Part shown: positions 38,437 to 48,264 of the stretch, piece by piece
How positions within the stretch are numbered: the first letter of the stretch is position 1
Layout of the letters: each line of letters opens with the position of its first letter
NCBI RefSeq assembly: GCF_001428865.1
Contig: NZ_LMIV01000001.1
Location: forward strand, 1,254,235 to 1,318,234
Direction of reading: 5' to 3'
Length of the DNA stretch: 64,000 nt
DNA from: Sphingomonas sp. Root241
GTDB taxonomy: Bacteria > Pseudomonadota > Alphaproteobacteria > Sphingomonadales > Sphingomonadaceae
The notes under the pieces: generated by a model
Database searches by the model: none
Seen by the model: the letters and a program-made list of their open reading frames with translations, nothing else
Told to the model about the DNA's origin: nothing
Program-made: the position numbers and the translations under genes

Positions 38437-40216
38437 CCTGTGCGCTGGCCGGCAGCTGCGGAGTGAGGCGCGCGCTGACCTTGACTGCCTTTGCGCCCGG
38501 CAGCCCGGGGAATTTCGGCCACAACCCCTGTGTCAGCGCCTGCCGGCTCGCCGAGGCGCGGCCCTCCTGGTTCTCGTACATCCAGTAATTGCGCAGCACG
38601 GTCATCACATAGCCGCGCGTCTCCCAATAGGGGATGCTCTCGATGTAGAGCAGTGGATCGCCGTTATCGCGGCTCATCGTATTCCACAGCGCGACCGGGC
38701 TCGGCCCGGCATTGTAGGCGGCGATCACCTTGGGCAGCAGCCCCTGCGTGAAGGGCTGGTCGCGCAATTGCTCGAGATAGGACTGGCCGATCTCCATGTT
38801 GACCGAAGGCTTGGTCAGATCGGACGCGGCATAGGTCACGCCCTGACGGCGGCCCACGTCGATCGCGGCGCCGGTCTTGACCTGCATGAGGCCCATCGCA
38901 CCGGCAGCACTGCGGACCTCGGCATTGAAGCGTGATTCCTGCAGCGTGTGCGCGAACACAAGAGCCTTGTCGACACGCCAGCCGCCCGCGGGAGTCCAGT
39001 TGGGCGAGGGGTAGCGCGCCTGGACCAGCGGCCGCGCGCCCGCCGGGCCGTTATGCGAGAGCCAGAGCTGTGTCGCGGCAAGGTTGAGCCGCCCGGCGAG
39101 GCGCGTGAGCGAAGCATGGTCGCCGGGGGTGCAAAATTTGGCCTGGTGGCGCAGCACTTCGTTGGCGAGGCCATCTTCGCCGATCTCGGTGAGCGCCGCG
39201 GCGACGCGGACGTTCGGGCGCCGCTCGAGCGCGCGCCAATCCTCAGCGACGAAGCGTTCGCCGGTCACCGGCTTTTCCTGGATGCCGAGCGCGGCCCTGG
39301 CGAGCAGCCCGTAATAGGTCTCGCCGAACTGCGCCGCGGCCTTGAGCCGCACGCCGACTTTTTCCGGCCGCCCGCACGCCATGTCGGCGCGAGATGCCCA
39401 ATAGAAGCCCGCCGAGCGGAGTTCGGTATCGCTGGCGCGCATCGCGACGCGCTCGAAGGCGTCCGCCGAGGCGTTGCAATCGCCTTGCCGCCACGTCGCC
39501 AGCCCCGCGACCCAATCGGCCTGGCCGACCCAGTCGCCCACACCGAGCTGGGCCTTTTCGGCCACGCGGCGCGCGTTGACGTCGTCGCCGGCGACATAAT
39601 AGATCCAGGCGACCTTCTGCTGCCATTCGGTCAGCGCCTCGGGCGTCAGGTCGGGCGCGAACTTCTCCACCACCGCTTCGGCCGAGACGCCGTCATCGGC
39701 CTTGACGAAGGGCTGGATCTCGATCGCGACCGAAGTCGCGGCGGTGTCGCTCCTGATCGAACGCGCGCGCTGGCGGACCGGCGCGCCGTCGAACCAGATC
39801 AGCCGCGAGGCGGCGGGGAGGACAGGCGTGTCCATCGCGCCGCGTGCCTTGGCCATCCGCACGAGCTGCTCGGCCTGTGGCAGGTCGGGCGCCTCGGCGA
39901 GCAGCGCCATGATCGACGCGACATCCACCTTCGGCGAATTCTTGGCGGTGTAGATTTCGGCGCGGGCGAGGGCGTGGAGCGGCCCGGGCTTCATCGAATC
40001 GAGCTGGAGCTGCGCGTCGGTCCATTGTTCGGCGCGGATCGCGGCGAACACGCGGCGATATCCGGCGCGCTGATCGGCATCGAGCTGGTCGGGCACGCCG
40101 TCGCCGTCGCGCATCGCGCTCGGCACGGCCGGGCGGGCGTCGGCATTGAGGTCGTCGGCATGCGCCGTCGCAGGCAATACGAGCAGCGCCGCGGCAAGGA
40201 TGGTACGCTTGATCAC
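38420..40216 (-). CDS. Soluble lytic murein transglycosylase (Slt70-like)
   Basis: 598 residues with a signal peptide ([20 protein letters not shown]). There is a long alpha-helical superhelical U-domain, then the SLT catalytic domain near the C terminus: [20 protein letters not shown] (catalytic Glu in QESRF), LMQVKTGAA and [15 protein letters not shown]. It cleaves glycan strands to 1,6-anhydro-muropeptides in the periplasm. The start overlaps the stop of the UDG-like gene by 4 nt (ATGA). Confidence 0.94.
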   Translation of the reverse strand: MIKRTILAAALLVLPATAHADDLNADARPAVPSAMRDGDGVPDQLDADQRAGYRRVFAAIRAEQWTDAQLQLDSMKPGPLHALARAEIYTAKNSPKVDVASIMALLAEAPDLPQAEQLVRMAKARGAMDTPVLPAASRLIWFDGAPVRQRARSIRSDTAATSVAIEIQPFVKADDGVSAEAVVEKFAPDLTPEALTEWQQKVAWIYYVAGDDVNARRVAEKAQLGVGDWVGQADWVAGLATWRQGDCNASADAFERVAMRASDTELRSAGFYWASRADMACGRPEKVGVRLKAAAQFGETYYGLLARAALGIQEKPVTGERFVAEDWRALERRPNVRVAAALTEIGEDGLANEVLRHQAKFCTPGDHASLTRLAGRLNLAATQLWLSHNGPAGARPLVQARYPSPNWTPAGGWRVDKALVFAHTLQESRFNAEVRSAAGAMGLMQVKTGAAIDVGRRQGVTYAASDLTKPSVNMEIGQSYLEQLRDQPFTQGLLPKVIAAYNAGPSPVALWNTMSRDNGDPLLYIESIPYWETRGYVMTVLRNYWMYENQEGRASASRQALTQGLWPKFPGLPGAKAVKVSARLTPQLPASAQVAGGN

Positions 40217-40935
40217 TCGGTCCCCCGGCTCAACAGCAGCAGATGCTTCCAGGCTTCGCCCTTGGCCGCCGGCCGCTCCAGCAGGAAACGGGGATGGAAG
40301 CTCGCCACTGCGAGGGTTTTGGCATTAAATTGGTTAACGGCGCGTATAGGATTTGTTAGGGATTCGCCGTTCGTCTCAGCCAGTACACGGCTGGCCGATT
40401 GTCCGAGCAGAAACAGCTTCTGCGGACGGAGCAACGACAAATGATGCCGCGCCAGCTCGATCAGCTGGGCTTCGTCGGCCGGCGCGATCCGTCCGGTCAG
40501 CGGCCGCGTCCAGGCGAGCGGCAGCAGATGGACCGATTCGCGGCTCAATCCGATCGCCGCGAGCATCTTGTCGAGCAGCCGGCCGGCCGGTCCCGACATC
40601 AGGGTTTCGGAATCCTCGGCTTCGGGAACGTCAGTGACGAGCACCCATTCGGCATCGGCCGGACCCGTCGGCACGAAGCGCGGCATATGCCATCCGGCCT
40701 CGGGCGCGGCGTCGCTCATCCGCCATTCGACGAACGCCTCGAGCGTATCGGGCAGCGCCTCGACCGCAGGTGCCGCTACGGCAAGCTCCGCCGCTGCGGG
40801 CGCGGCAGGCGGCGGCGTCCGCGCCAGCCAGTCGCGCACATCGTCCTCGACGAGCATGTCGACGCCGGCGTCGCGCCACCATTCGAGCGTGCTCGCGATG
40901 GCCTTTTGCCAATCCTGAACCGGTTCCCCTCCCAT
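40213..40935 (-). CDS. Uracil-DNA glycosylase superfamily-like protein without iron-sulfur cysteines
   Basis: 240 residues. The C-terminal 150 match the family-4/5 UDG fold: SGPAGRLLDKMLAAIGLSRE, VHLLPLAWTRPLTGR, LLRPQKLFLLGQSASRVL, and a late SFHPRFLLERPAAKGEAWKH motif corresponding to the catalytic His loop. The protein contains no cysteine at all, so the four ligands for the [4Fe-4S] cluster of true family-4 enzymes are missing. The N-terminal 90 residues include an Ala/Pro-rich linker. It may be a divergent glycosylase or a non-enzymatic DNA-binding paralogue. Confidence 0.8.
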   Translation of the reverse strand: MGGEPVQDWQKAIASTLEWWRDAGVDMLVEDDVRDWLARTPPPAAPAAAELAVAAPAVEALPDTLEAFVEWRMSDAAPEAGWHMPRFVPTGPADAEWVLVTDVPEAEDSETLMSGPAGRLLDKMLAAIGLSRESVHLLPLAWTRPLTGRIAPADEAQLIELARHHLSLLRPQKLFLLGQSASRVLAETNGESLTNPIRAVNQFNAKTLAVASFHPRFLLERPAAKGEAWKHLLLLSRGTE

Positions 40936-41065
40936 ACCCTATCTTTGAATCCTGGTTGACGTCGCGGTCAATCTTCTTCCAATCCCGAGCAGACAGGACG
41001 TTGCGGAACCACGACGACAGGCGCGACGCTACGTCCTACGAACAGACTCGGCAGGGATTAAGAGG

Positions 41066-42718
41066 ATGAGTGAACGAGAGTCGATGCCTTATGACGTCGT
41101 GATCGTCGGCGCGGGCCCCTCGGGCCTCGCCGCGGCGATCCGGCTCAAGCAGCTGGCGGCGGAGGGCGAGCAGGAGCTTTCGGTGTGCATCCTCGAGAAA
41201 GGCTCCGAGGTCGGCGCGCATATCCTGTCCGGCGCCGTGGTCGATCCGCGCGCGCTCGACGAGCTGCTGCCCGACTGGCGCGACGATTGTCCGCTCGCCG
41301 CCACACCGGTCACCGAGAACCATCACTGGATCCTGACCGAAAAGGGCAAAGCGAGCTTCCCCGAGTTCATCACGCCGCCTTTTCTCCACAACAAGGGCAC
41401 CTACACGGGCTCGTTGGGTAATCTCTGCCGCTGGCTGGCCGGCAAGGCCGAAGAGCTGGGCGTCGAGATATTCCCCGGCTTCGCGGCCGCCGAGATTCTC
41501 TACAATGACGACGGCAGCGTGAAGGGCGTCGCCACCGGCGACATGGGCGTCGCCCGCGACGGGCACCACAAGCCCGATTACGCCCCCGGCCTCGAGCTCC
41601 ACGCGAAGTACACCCTGTTCGGCGAGGGCGTTCGCGGCCATCTCTCCAAGCAGCTGCAGCGCCAATTCGACCTGTGCAGGGGTGCCCAGCCGCAGGTCTA
41701 TGGCATCGGCATCAAGGAACTCTGGGATATCGACCCGGCGAACCACCTCCTCGGCAAGGTGATCCACACCCAGGGCTGGCCCCTCAAGGACGGCGAGTCC
41801 AACGGTGGCGGCTTCCTCTATCACCAGGCCGACGGGCAGGTGGCCTTGGGCTTCGTCGTCTGGCTCAACTACAAGAACCCCTATCTCTCGCCCTTCCACG
41901 AGATGCAGCGCTGGAAGACCCACCCGGCGATCGCCGCGATCCTCAAGGGCGGCAAGCGCGTCTCCTACGGCGCCCGCGCGATCAGCGACGGCGGCTGGCA
42001 GTCGGTGCCCAAATTGGTGATGCCCGGCGCCGCGCTGATCGGCGACACTGCCGGTTTCCTCAATGTGCCGCGCATCAAGGGCACCCACACTGCGATGAAG
42101 TCCGGCATGATGGCCGCCGAAGCCGCCTTCGCTGCGGTGCAGGCCGGCCGCTCGAACGACGAGCTCACCGCCTATCCCGAGGCCTACAAGACCAGCTGGG
42201 TCGAGAAGGAGCTGCGCGGCGTCCGCAACGTCGTGCCTCTGGTCAAGAAGTTCGGCGACATTTGGGGCACGATCCTCTCGGGCGCGGCGATGTGGATGGA
42301 ACTGATCGGGCTGCGCTGGCCCTTCACGATGAAGCACCATCCCGATCACGAGAGCCTGTGGCACGCCAGCGCAGCCACGCCGATCGAATATCCCAAGCCC
42401 GACGGCGTCCTCACTTTCGACCGGCTGTCCTCGGTGTTCATCTCGAACACCAATCACGAGGAGGACCAGCCGGTCCATCTGACGCTCAAGGATCCCGACA
42501 TCCCGATCGGTTACAATCTTCCGGTGTACGCCGAGCCGGCCCAGCGTTACTGTCCGGCGGGTGTGTACGAGGTCGTAGGGGAAGGTGATGATCTGCGGTT
42601 CCAGATCAACGCGCAGAATTGCGTGCACTGCAAGACCTGCGACATCAAGGACCCCACCCAGAACATCAACTGGGTGGTTCCCGAAGGCGGCGGCGGCCCC
42701 AATTACCCGAACATGTAG
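41066..42718 (+). CDS. etfD: Electron transfer flavoprotein-ubiquinone oxidoreductase
   Basis: 550 residues, full length. The FAD-binding N terminus is DVVIVGAGPSGLAAAIRLKQ. The quinone/FAD core is SGAVVDPRALDELLPDW and GAALIGDTAGFLNVPRIKG. The [4Fe-4S] ligands are in YCPAGVYE and NCVHCKTCDIKDPTQNINWV. A membrane-associated enzyme, it moves electrons from ETF (beta-oxidation, amino-acid catabolism) to ubiquinone. Confidence 0.97.
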   Translation: MSERESMPYDVVIVGAGPSGLAAAIRLKQLAAEGEQELSVCILEKGSEVGAHILSGAVVDPRALDELLPDWRDDCPLAATPVTENHHWILTEKGKASFPEFITPPFLHNKGTYTGSLGNLCRWLAGKAEELGVEIFPGFAAAEILYNDDGSVKGVATGDMGVARDGHHKPDYAPGLELHAKYTLFGEGVRGHLSKQLQRQFDLCRGAQPQVYGIGIKELWDIDPANHLLGKVIHTQGWPLKDGESNGGGFLYHQADGQVALGFVVWLNYKNPYLSPFHEMQRWKTHPAIAAILKGGKRVSYGARAISDGGWQSVPKLVMPGAALIGDTAGFLNVPRIKGTHTAMKSGMMAAEAAFAAVQAGRSNDELTAYPEAYKTSWVEKELRGVRNVVPLVKKFGDIWGTILSGAAMWMELIGLRWPFTMKHHPDHESLWHASAATPIEYPKPDGVLTFDRLSSVFISNTNHEEDQPVHLTLKDPDIPIGYNLPVYAEPAQRYCPAGVYEVVGEGDDLRFQINAQNCVHCKTCDIKDPTQNINWVVPEGGGGPNYPNM

Positions 42719-42722
42719 CCTT

Positions 42723-44297
42723 TTGGCGCTGCTCCTCGTCGGAGCGCCGCTCGCGCACGCCGCGCCCGATCCGACCGCCTATGTCCGTGCCCGTGCCGCC
42801 GATGCCGAGGGCGCGGCACAGGCCGCCGCCGCGGGCTATGCCGAGGCGCTGGCCGCCGCGCCCGACGACGCGGTCATCGCATTGCGCGCCTATCGCCAGG
42901 CGCTCGCGGTGGGCGATTATGTCCTCGCCAGCCGCGCCGGTGCCGTGCTGGTCAAGGCGGGGGTTGCGCCGCCCGATGCCGCGGTGCTCGCCTTTGCGAT
43001 TGCGCTGAAAAGCCGTGACGCCGTCGGGGCCCGGCGCGCAGCCGATCTGCTTGCCAAGGGGCCGTTCGACTTCCTCGCGCCGTCGCTCCGGGCATGGCTC
43101 GCCTTCGATCGCAGCGAGGACGCCGTCGCCTTGCTCGATTCCGCCCCCGGCGATGCGCTCGCGCGGCGCTACACCCAGCGGCACCGCATGCTGCTGCTGA
43201 TCGCATCGAAGCGCACCCATGAGGCGATGGCGGCAATCGCCTCCGAACTCGCCGTCAGCGACAGCGAGGATGCCCGGATCGACGCGGCGACATTGCTCGG
43301 CGAGACCGGCGCGCGCGATTCCGCGCGCCAGCTGCTCGCCGGCGACCGCCCGGAATATGAGCGGCTGCGCAAACAGCTCGGCAAGCGCGACAAGCCCGAT
43401 GCCGCGTTCGGCGCCTCGCGGATGTTCCTCGAACTCGCGGTCGAGATTGCCGGCGAGGACATGGAATCGCTGTCGGTGGTGCTCACCCGCGCGGCTTTGC
43501 TGCTCGATCCCCGCGACGACCGCGCCCGCCTGTTCCTCGCCGAGGCACTGTCGCGGGGCGGCTCGCACGATCTTGCGCTCGGCGTGCTGGCGGAAGTGGG
43601 CAAGGACAGTCCCTTCGTGCGCGGCGCGGCGGCGGGCCGTGTCGCGGTGTTGCGCCGCGCAGGCCGCACCGACGAGGCGCTGGCGCTCGCCGGAACGCTC
43701 GCCACCGGCGCGCAGGCGACCAGCGCTGACAGCGAAACCTGGGGCGACCTGCTCGTCGATCAGGGCCGCTTCGATCTCGCCGCCGCGGCCTATGGCGCCG
43801 CGATCGCGCGCGACGGCGGTCAGGATAATTGGCTGCTACACTATCTCCACGGCCGCGCGCTCGATCGTGCCGGCCGCTGGAGCGAGGCGCTGCCGGCGCT
43901 CCAGCGCGCAGTGGCATTGGGTCCCGATCAGGCGCCCGCGCTCAAATATCTCGGCTATGCGCAAGTCGCGCGCGGCGAGAACATCGCCGAGGCGCAGAAG
44001 CTGCTCGAGCGTGCCCGGGCGCTCAAGCCCGACGATGCCGAGATCGCCGATTCGCTCGCCTGGGCCTGGTACCAGAGCGGCGATGTCGCGAAGGCATTGC
44101 CCCTGCTCGAGCGCGCGGTGCAGGGCGATCCCGCCGCGGCGCGCGCCAACGAGCATCTCGGCGATGCCTATTGGCGGCTGGGGCGGCATTACGAGGCCCG
44201 CTATGCATGGCGCGCCGCGGCGCTCACCGCCGAAAACGACGCGACTGCGCGGCTCGATGCCAAGCTCGCGCACGGATTGAAGCCCCGGCCCAATTGA
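42723..44297 (+). CDS. Exported tetratricopeptide-repeat protein
   Basis: 524 residues if started at TTG 42723 just after the etfD stop; the frame is open further upstream inside etfD, but this start begins a signal-peptide-like stretch (LALLLVGAPLAHAAPD). Repeated helical pairs follow, with clear TPR units late in the protein: LLHYLHGRALDRAGRWSEAL, APALKYLGYAQVARGENIAE and IADSLAWAWYQSGDVAKAL. It probably scaffolds protein interactions in the periplasm. Its stop overlaps the ispE start (TGATG). The start site is the uncertain part. Confidence 0.85.
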   Translation: MALLLVGAPLAHAAPDPTAYVRARAADAEGAAQAAAAGYAEALAAAPDDAVIALRAYRQALAVGDYVLASRAGAVLVKAGVAPPDAAVLAFAIALKSRDAVGARRAADLLAKGPFDFLAPSLRAWLAFDRSEDAVALLDSAPGDALARRYTQRHRMLLLIASKRTHEAMAAIASELAVSDSEDARIDAATLLGETGARDSARQLLAGDRPEYERLRKQLGKRDKPDAAFGASRMFLELAVEIAGEDMESLSVVLTRAALLLDPRDDRARLFLAEALSRGGSHDLALGVLAEVGKDSPFVRGAAAGRVAVLRRAGRTDEALALAGTLATGAQATSADSETWGDLLVDQGRFDLAAAAYGAAIARDGGQDNWLLHYLHGRALDRAGRWSEALPALQRAVALGPDQAPALKYLGYAQVARGENIAEAQKLLERARALKPDDAEIADSLAWAWYQSGDVAKALPLLERAVQGDPAAARANEHLGDAYWRLGRHYEARYAWRAAALTAENDATARLDAKLAHGLKPRPN

Positions 44298-45103
44298 TGC
44301 TGACCGAAATCGCGCGCGCCAAGCTCAACCTGGCGCTCCACGTCCGCGCCCGCCGCCCCGACGGCTATCACGAGCTGGAGACGCTGTTCGCGTTCGTCGA
44401 ATTCGGCGACGTGCTGCGGATCGCCCCTGCCGAGGCGCCCGCTTTCCGGATCACGGGACCGTTCGCCGACAAGCTGACCGGCGAAGGCGATAATCTCGTC
44501 ACGCGCGCCGCGACGCGTTTCGCCGAGGTATTCGGCGGCGGCGCCCACGCGATCGAGCTGGAGAAGCACCTGCCGGTCGCCTCGGGCATCGGCGGCGGCT
44601 CGACTGACGCGGCGGCGACCTTGCGTGCGCTGGCGAAGCTGCACGGCGTGGCACTCGACGATCCCCGGCTCTTCGCGATCGCCGACGCCCTGGGTTCGGA
44701 CGTCCCCGCCTGCCTGCTGGGCAGGACTGCGCTGGGCAAGGGCAGAGGCGAGCAGCTTCAGCCGGTACCGGGCATGCCCGGCACACCGGTGTTGCTCGTA
44801 AACCCCCGCGTCGCGGTCTCCACTGCGGAGGTCTTCCGCCGCTGGGACGGCGTCGATCGTGGACCGCTCAGCCCCGATCCGCTCGCCGGCCGCAATGATC
44901 TCGAAGCCCCGGCCCGCGCGATTGCCCCGGTGATCAGCGAAGTGCTGGGTGCGCTCGCCGGACAGCCGGGGGTCATGCTCACCCACATGTCGGGTTCGGG
45001 TGCCACCTGTTTTGCGCTGTTTGAGAGCGAAGAGGCTTGCGCGAAGGCGGCTTCCAGTATCGCTCGCCCCGATTGGTGGCGCGTCGAGACCAGGCTCGCC
45101 TGA
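44297..45103 (+). CDS. ispE: 4-diphosphocytidyl-2-C-methyl-D-erythritol kinase
   Basis: 268 residues, GHMP kinase. The N terminus is EIARAKLNLALHVRARRPDG followed by YHELETLFAFVEFGD. The ATP loop is LPVASGIGGGSTDAAATL, and the C-terminal motif is LTHMSGSGATCFALFES. It phosphorylates CDP-methylerythritol in the MEP isoprenoid pathway. ATG 44297 shares a base with the TPR-gene stop, which fixes the start. Confidence 0.97.
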   Translation: MLTEIARAKLNLALHVRARRPDGYHELETLFAFVEFGDVLRIAPAEAPAFRITGPFADKLTGEGDNLVTRAATRFAEVFGGGAHAIELEKHLPVASGIGGGSTDAAATLRALAKLHGVALDDPRLFAIADALGSDVPACLLGRTALGKGRGEQLQPVPGMPGTPVLLVNPRVAVSTAEVFRRWDGVDRGPLSPDPLAGRNDLEAPARAIAPVISEVLGALAGQPGVMLTHMSGSGATCFALFESEEACAKAASSIARPDWWRVETRLA

Positions 45104-45248
45104 AAATTCCTCCCTCGCTCCGCAGGAGCGGGGGAGGGGGACCGCCGCCAAAGGCGGTGGTGGAGGGGGCGCAGCCGCAGGCAAATCGCTCGCGGCCAAG
45201 CCCCTCCCGTCATGCTTCGCATGCCCCCCGCTACGCGAGGGAGGAATG
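45104..45248. repeat. Palindromic intergenic repeat, copy 2
   Basis: Same architecture as the 37760-37904 element: AAATTCCTCCCTCGCTCCGC at the left, CCGCCAAAGGCGG and ATGCTTCGCAT hairpins inside, and CGCGAGGGAGGAAT at the right. It lies between the convergent ispE and 2OG-oxygenase genes, so it may act as a bidirectional transcript end. Confidence 0.75.
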
Positions 45249-45259
45249 CTCGAGAACCT

Positions 45260-45805
45260 TCATCCCCTTTTCCCCGTCCACGCCACCAGCGCGTGCCGAA
45301 TTCCCCGCGTCACCGGCGTGACCCGATGGATCATCCGCGACCGAAACAGCCGTCCTCCGCCGCGCGGCAGCGTCCGCACCAGCCCCATCGCCGGCGCGAT
45401 CTCCAGCACGCCGCCTTCGTAATCGTCGGCATCGGAGAGTTCGACGGAAACCGAGATCCGTCGTTCCTCATAGCGATCGACCCCGGCATCCGAATGCCAG
45501 GTCTGGAAATGCGCGCCCGCGCAGTAGCGAACGAACTGAATGTCCTCGAATACCGGATCGACCTCGGTCTCGAACCGCACTGCGGCCTCGGCGAACAGCG
45601 TGTCGAGCCGCTGATAAATCCAGTCGGTCTCCCAATCGCGGGGCCAGTAACAGCGCTCGGCTTGCCGCGTCCGCGCATCGACATGATTCGCGGCGCCGTT
45701 CCACACCGTCGCCGGTTCGAGGGTTTCCCGCGCCGCAAGCGCAAGGATCGCCTCGCATTCTGAGGCATCGAACGCCTCGGGAAAATCGAGAAAGGGCAGG
45801 GCCAC
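45260..45805 (-). CDS. 2-oxoglutarate/Fe(II) oxygenase (prolyl-4-hydroxylase-like)
   Basis: 181 residues. The iron-binding triad is His104/Asp106 (FQTWHSDAGVD) and His160 (RMIHRVTPVTRG); Arg170 should bind 2-oxoglutarate. WYCAGAHF-like text (RYCAGAHFQTW) and SVSVELSDADDYEGG belong to the P4Hc/PiuC-like group. Hydroxylates a protein or small molecule; the substrate is unknown. Confidence 0.92.
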   Translation of the reverse strand: MALPFLDFPEAFDASECEAILALAARETLEPATVWNGAANHVDARTRQAERCYWPRDWETDWIYQRLDTLFAEAAVRFETEVDPVFEDIQFVRYCAGAHFQTWHSDAGVDRYEERRISVSVELSDADDYEGGVLEIAPAMGLVRTLPRGGGRLFRSRMIHRVTPVTRGIRHALVAWTGKRG

Positions 45806-45874
45806 GTCTCTTGGCTAGGACGGCGCGTACCGAGAGACAATAGCGCGCGGAATGCCCCGTTTCGGCCGCGGGAA

Positions 45875-45889
45875 GTTCCCCTCTTGTTC
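45875..45889. promoter_or_regulatory. SOS (LexA) box of recA
   Basis: GTTC at 45875-45878 and GTTC at 45886-45889 are separated by exactly seven bases, matching the alphaproteobacterial LexA consensus GTTC-N7-GTTC. The site lies 79 bp before the recA start. LexA control of recA is therefore strongly expected. Confidence 0.85.
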
Positions 45890-45967
45890 CATGAGAACAA
45901 ATGCTGTACATGCTGCACACGCAAGGTTGAACGCGGCAGTCAAACGCTCTAGCGACGGGGATATAAA

Positions 45968-47038
45968 ATGGCAGCTTCCCTCAAGGTGATCGACGGCAAC
46001 ATGGCAGTATCCACGGACAAGCAGAAGGCGCTCGACGCCGCATTGGCGCAGATCGACCGCGCCTTCGGCAAGGGCAGCGCGATGCGCCTCGGCTCGAAGG
46101 AGACGATGCAGGTCGAGACGATCTCCACCGGCTCGCTCGGGCTCGATATCGCACTCGGCGTCGGCGGGCTGCCGCGCGGCCGCGTCATCGAAGTCTATGG
46201 CCCCGAAAGCTCGGGCAAGACCACGCTCGCGCTCCACGTCATTGCCGAGGCGCAGCGCGGCGGCGGCACCGCGGCGTTCGTCGATGCCGAGCATGCGCTC
46301 GATCCCGTTTACGCCAAGAAGCTCGGGGTCAATATCGACGAGCTGATCGTCTCGCAGCCCGATACCGGCGAGCAGGCGCTCGAGATCGTCGACACTTTGG
46401 TCCGCTCGAACGCGATCGACGTACTCGTCGTGGATTCGGTTGCGGCTCTGGTGCCCCGTGCCGAGATCGAAGGCGAGATGGGCGATAGCCATGTCGGCCT
46501 CCAGGCGCGCCTGATGTCGCAATCGCTGCGCAAGCTCACCGGCTCGATCAGCCGCTCGCGCTGCATGGTGATCTTCATCAACCAGCTGCGCATGAAGATC
46601 GGCGTGATGTACGGCAATCCCGAGACCACGACCGGCGGCAACGCGCTCAAATTCTACGCTTCGGTCCGCCTCGACATCCGCCGTACCGGCCAGATCAAGG
46701 ACCGCGACGAGATCATCGGCAACACCACGCGCGTGAAGGTCGTCAAGAACAAGGTCGCGCCGCCGTTCAAGCAGGTCGAGTTCGACATCATGTACGGGCA
46801 GGGCATCTCCAAGATCGGCGAGATCCTCGATCTCGGGGTCAAGGCCGGGCTGGTCGAGAAATCGGGCGCGTGGTTCAGCTATGACAGCATCCGCATCGGC
46901 CAGGGCCGCGAGAATTCGAAGACTTTCCTCAAGGAAAATCCCGAACTCTGCACGCGCCTCGAAGCCGCGATCCGCAACCGCACCGATCAGGTCGCCGAAG
47001 GGCTGATGGCCGGTCCGGAGCCGGACGACGATCTCTGA
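45968..47038 (+). CDS. recA: Recombinase RecA
   Basis: 356 residues. Walker [21 protein letters not shown], the signature [19 protein letters not shown], and the loop-L2 region [20 protein letters not shown] are all intact. ATG 45968 is used; ATG 46001 would give a shorter N terminus starting [20 protein letters not shown], which looks equally natural. RecA carries out strand exchange and triggers LexA cleavage. Upstream SOS box and downstream terminator. Confidence 0.98.
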   Translation: MAASLKVIDGNMAVSTDKQKALDAALAQIDRAFGKGSAMRLGSKETMQVETISTGSLGLDIALGVGGLPRGRVIEVYGPESSGKTTLALHVIAEAQRGGGTAAFVDAEHALDPVYAKKLGVNIDELIVSQPDTGEQALEIVDTLVRSNAIDVLVVDSVAALVPRAEIEGEMGDSHVGLQARLMSQSLRKLTGSISRSRCMVIFINQLRMKIGVMYGNPETTTGGNALKFYASVRLDIRRTGQIKDRDEIIGNTTRVKVVKNKVAPPFKQVEFDIMYGQGISKIGEILDLGVKAGLVEKSGAWFSYDSIRIGQGRENSKTFLKENPELCTRLEAAIRNRTDQVAEGLMAGPEPDDDL

Positions 47039-47125
47039 GCGAATGCGGTTTCGCCTGACCCCATTAGTTTTTCGACCGCGCCGGCGTGAACCGCGCCAGC
47101 GGCGGTCACGGGCTCAGCCCATCGG

Positions 47126-47158
47126 AAGACCCGGCGCATTGCCCTGCGCCGGGTCTTT
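47126..47158 (+). terminator. Terminator after recA
   Basis: AAGACCCGGCGCA (47126-47138) and TGCGCCGGGTCTT (47145-47157) form a perfect 13-bp stem with loop TTGCCC, and TTTCCGTTT follows. It lies about 90 bases after the recA stop. Confidence 0.9.
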
Positions 47159-47234
47159 CCGTTTGTTGCTTATGGGCGCAACTTAATGAGCGAATCCGCG
47201 GGCAAAGTGCGAAGCTAAGGGAAGCCAATCCAAC

Positions 47235-47858
47235 ATGATCACGGTCCATCACCTCGAGAATTCACGCTCGCAGCGTGTCCTGTGGCTGCTCGAGGAGCTT
47301 GCGCTTCCTTATGCGGTGAAGCGCTATCGGCGGAACAAGGCGACGATGCTCGCGCCGCCCGAGCTGCGGCAGGTTCACCCGCTCGGCAAGTCGCCGGTGA
47401 TCGACGATGACGGCCTCGTCGTCGCCGAGACCGGGGCGATCGTCGAACATCTGGTTGAAAAGGCCGACGGCCGCCTCGGCGCGCCCGCGCATCGCGACGA
47501 TGCGCTGCGCTATCGCCACTTCCTCCATTATGCCGAGGGCTCGTTGATGCCGCCCTTGTACGTCAAGCTGGTGCTCGGCCGCGTCCCGCTGTTCGGCAAG
47601 GCCGCGCAGAAGAAGTACCAGCCGATGATCGACGTCCATCTCGATTATGTCGAAGCCGAGCTTGCCGCGCGCCCCTGGTTCGCCGGCAAGGACTTCACCG
47701 CCGCCGACATCATGATGAGCTTCCCGCTCGAAGCCGGAGCCAACCGCGCCGCCGCCACCGAAGGCCGCCCGCACATCGCCGCCTGGCTCCAGAAGGTCCA
47801 CGCCCGGCCAGCCTATCAGGCGGCACTGAAAGCCGGCGGGCCTTATGCTTATGCCTAG
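47235..47858 (+). CDS. Glutathione S-transferase
   Basis: 207 residues. The thioredoxin-like N-terminal domain starts MITVHHLENSRSQRVLWLLE, with Ser in the position of the catalytic hydroxyl. GKSPVIDDDGLVVAETGAIV binds glutathione, and the C-terminal helical domain has FAGKDFTAADIMMSFPLEAG. Conjugates or reduces electrophiles with glutathione; substrate unknown. Confidence 0.93.
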   Translation: MITVHHLENSRSQRVLWLLEELALPYAVKRYRRNKATMLAPPELRQVHPLGKSPVIDDDGLVVAETGAIVEHLVEKADGRLGAPAHRDDALRYRHFLHYAEGSLMPPLYVKLVLGRVPLFGKAAQKKYQPMIDVHLDYVEAELAARPWFAGKDFTAADIMMSFPLEAGANRAAATEGRPHIAAWLQKVHARPAYQAALKAGGPYAYA

Positions 47859-48264
47859 GCCGGGGTTCTTCTCCTCTCCCAGTGGGAGAGAGAAATGAAT
47901 GTCGATACAGCCTAACCCTGACCGTCATCCCCGCGAAAGCGGGGACCCAGCTCCTGAGCGAGCGGCAAAATGCACCGGCGCGCTCGTGGATAATGCTTGA
48001 GATGGGTCCTCGCTTTCGCGGGATGACGAAGAGAAATGCCCGTCGATCAAAGCAGGCGCGTGAACGGTTCGCAACCCAGCCGTCCGGCACGTTCAGATCG
48101 CAACCCTTGCAATGTAGGATTTCGTCTGCTTGCCTCGGGAAGCCGGAAGCCCGGCCGCTCTTTGACCTGGTTGATGCCCCGCAGCGGCGAAAAGTCCACG
48201 CAAGAAAGTTACGAGATCGACCGCGTTTCCGCCAACTGAGTCAATTTAAGCCTCGGCGACCAGC
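47859..48264. other. Gene-free region with a large inverted repeat
   Basis: About 400 bp between the GST gene and the symporter gene. The 47923-48028 repeat is described separately. A small stem CTCTCCCAGTGGGAGAG lies at 47873-47890. From 48030 to 48264 I see no gene, hairpin or convincing promoter; an open frame of 134 codons across the region (47882-48286) consists of the repeat and reads as low-complexity Arg/Pro. Confidence 0.6.
47923..48028. repeat. Large inverted repeat of the CGTCATCCCCGCGAAAGCGG type
   Basis: The left arm 47923-47949 (starting CGTCATCCCCGCGAAAGCGG, ending GACCCA) and the right arm 48003-48028 (starting TGGGTCC, ending GGGATGACG) are complementary apart from a few differences, with a 53-base centre. 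I recognise the arm as a dispersed repeat of sphingomonads and other alphaproteobacteria. It resembles a small non-autonomous mobile element (MITE or RUP-like); no transposase is present. Confidence 0.75.
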
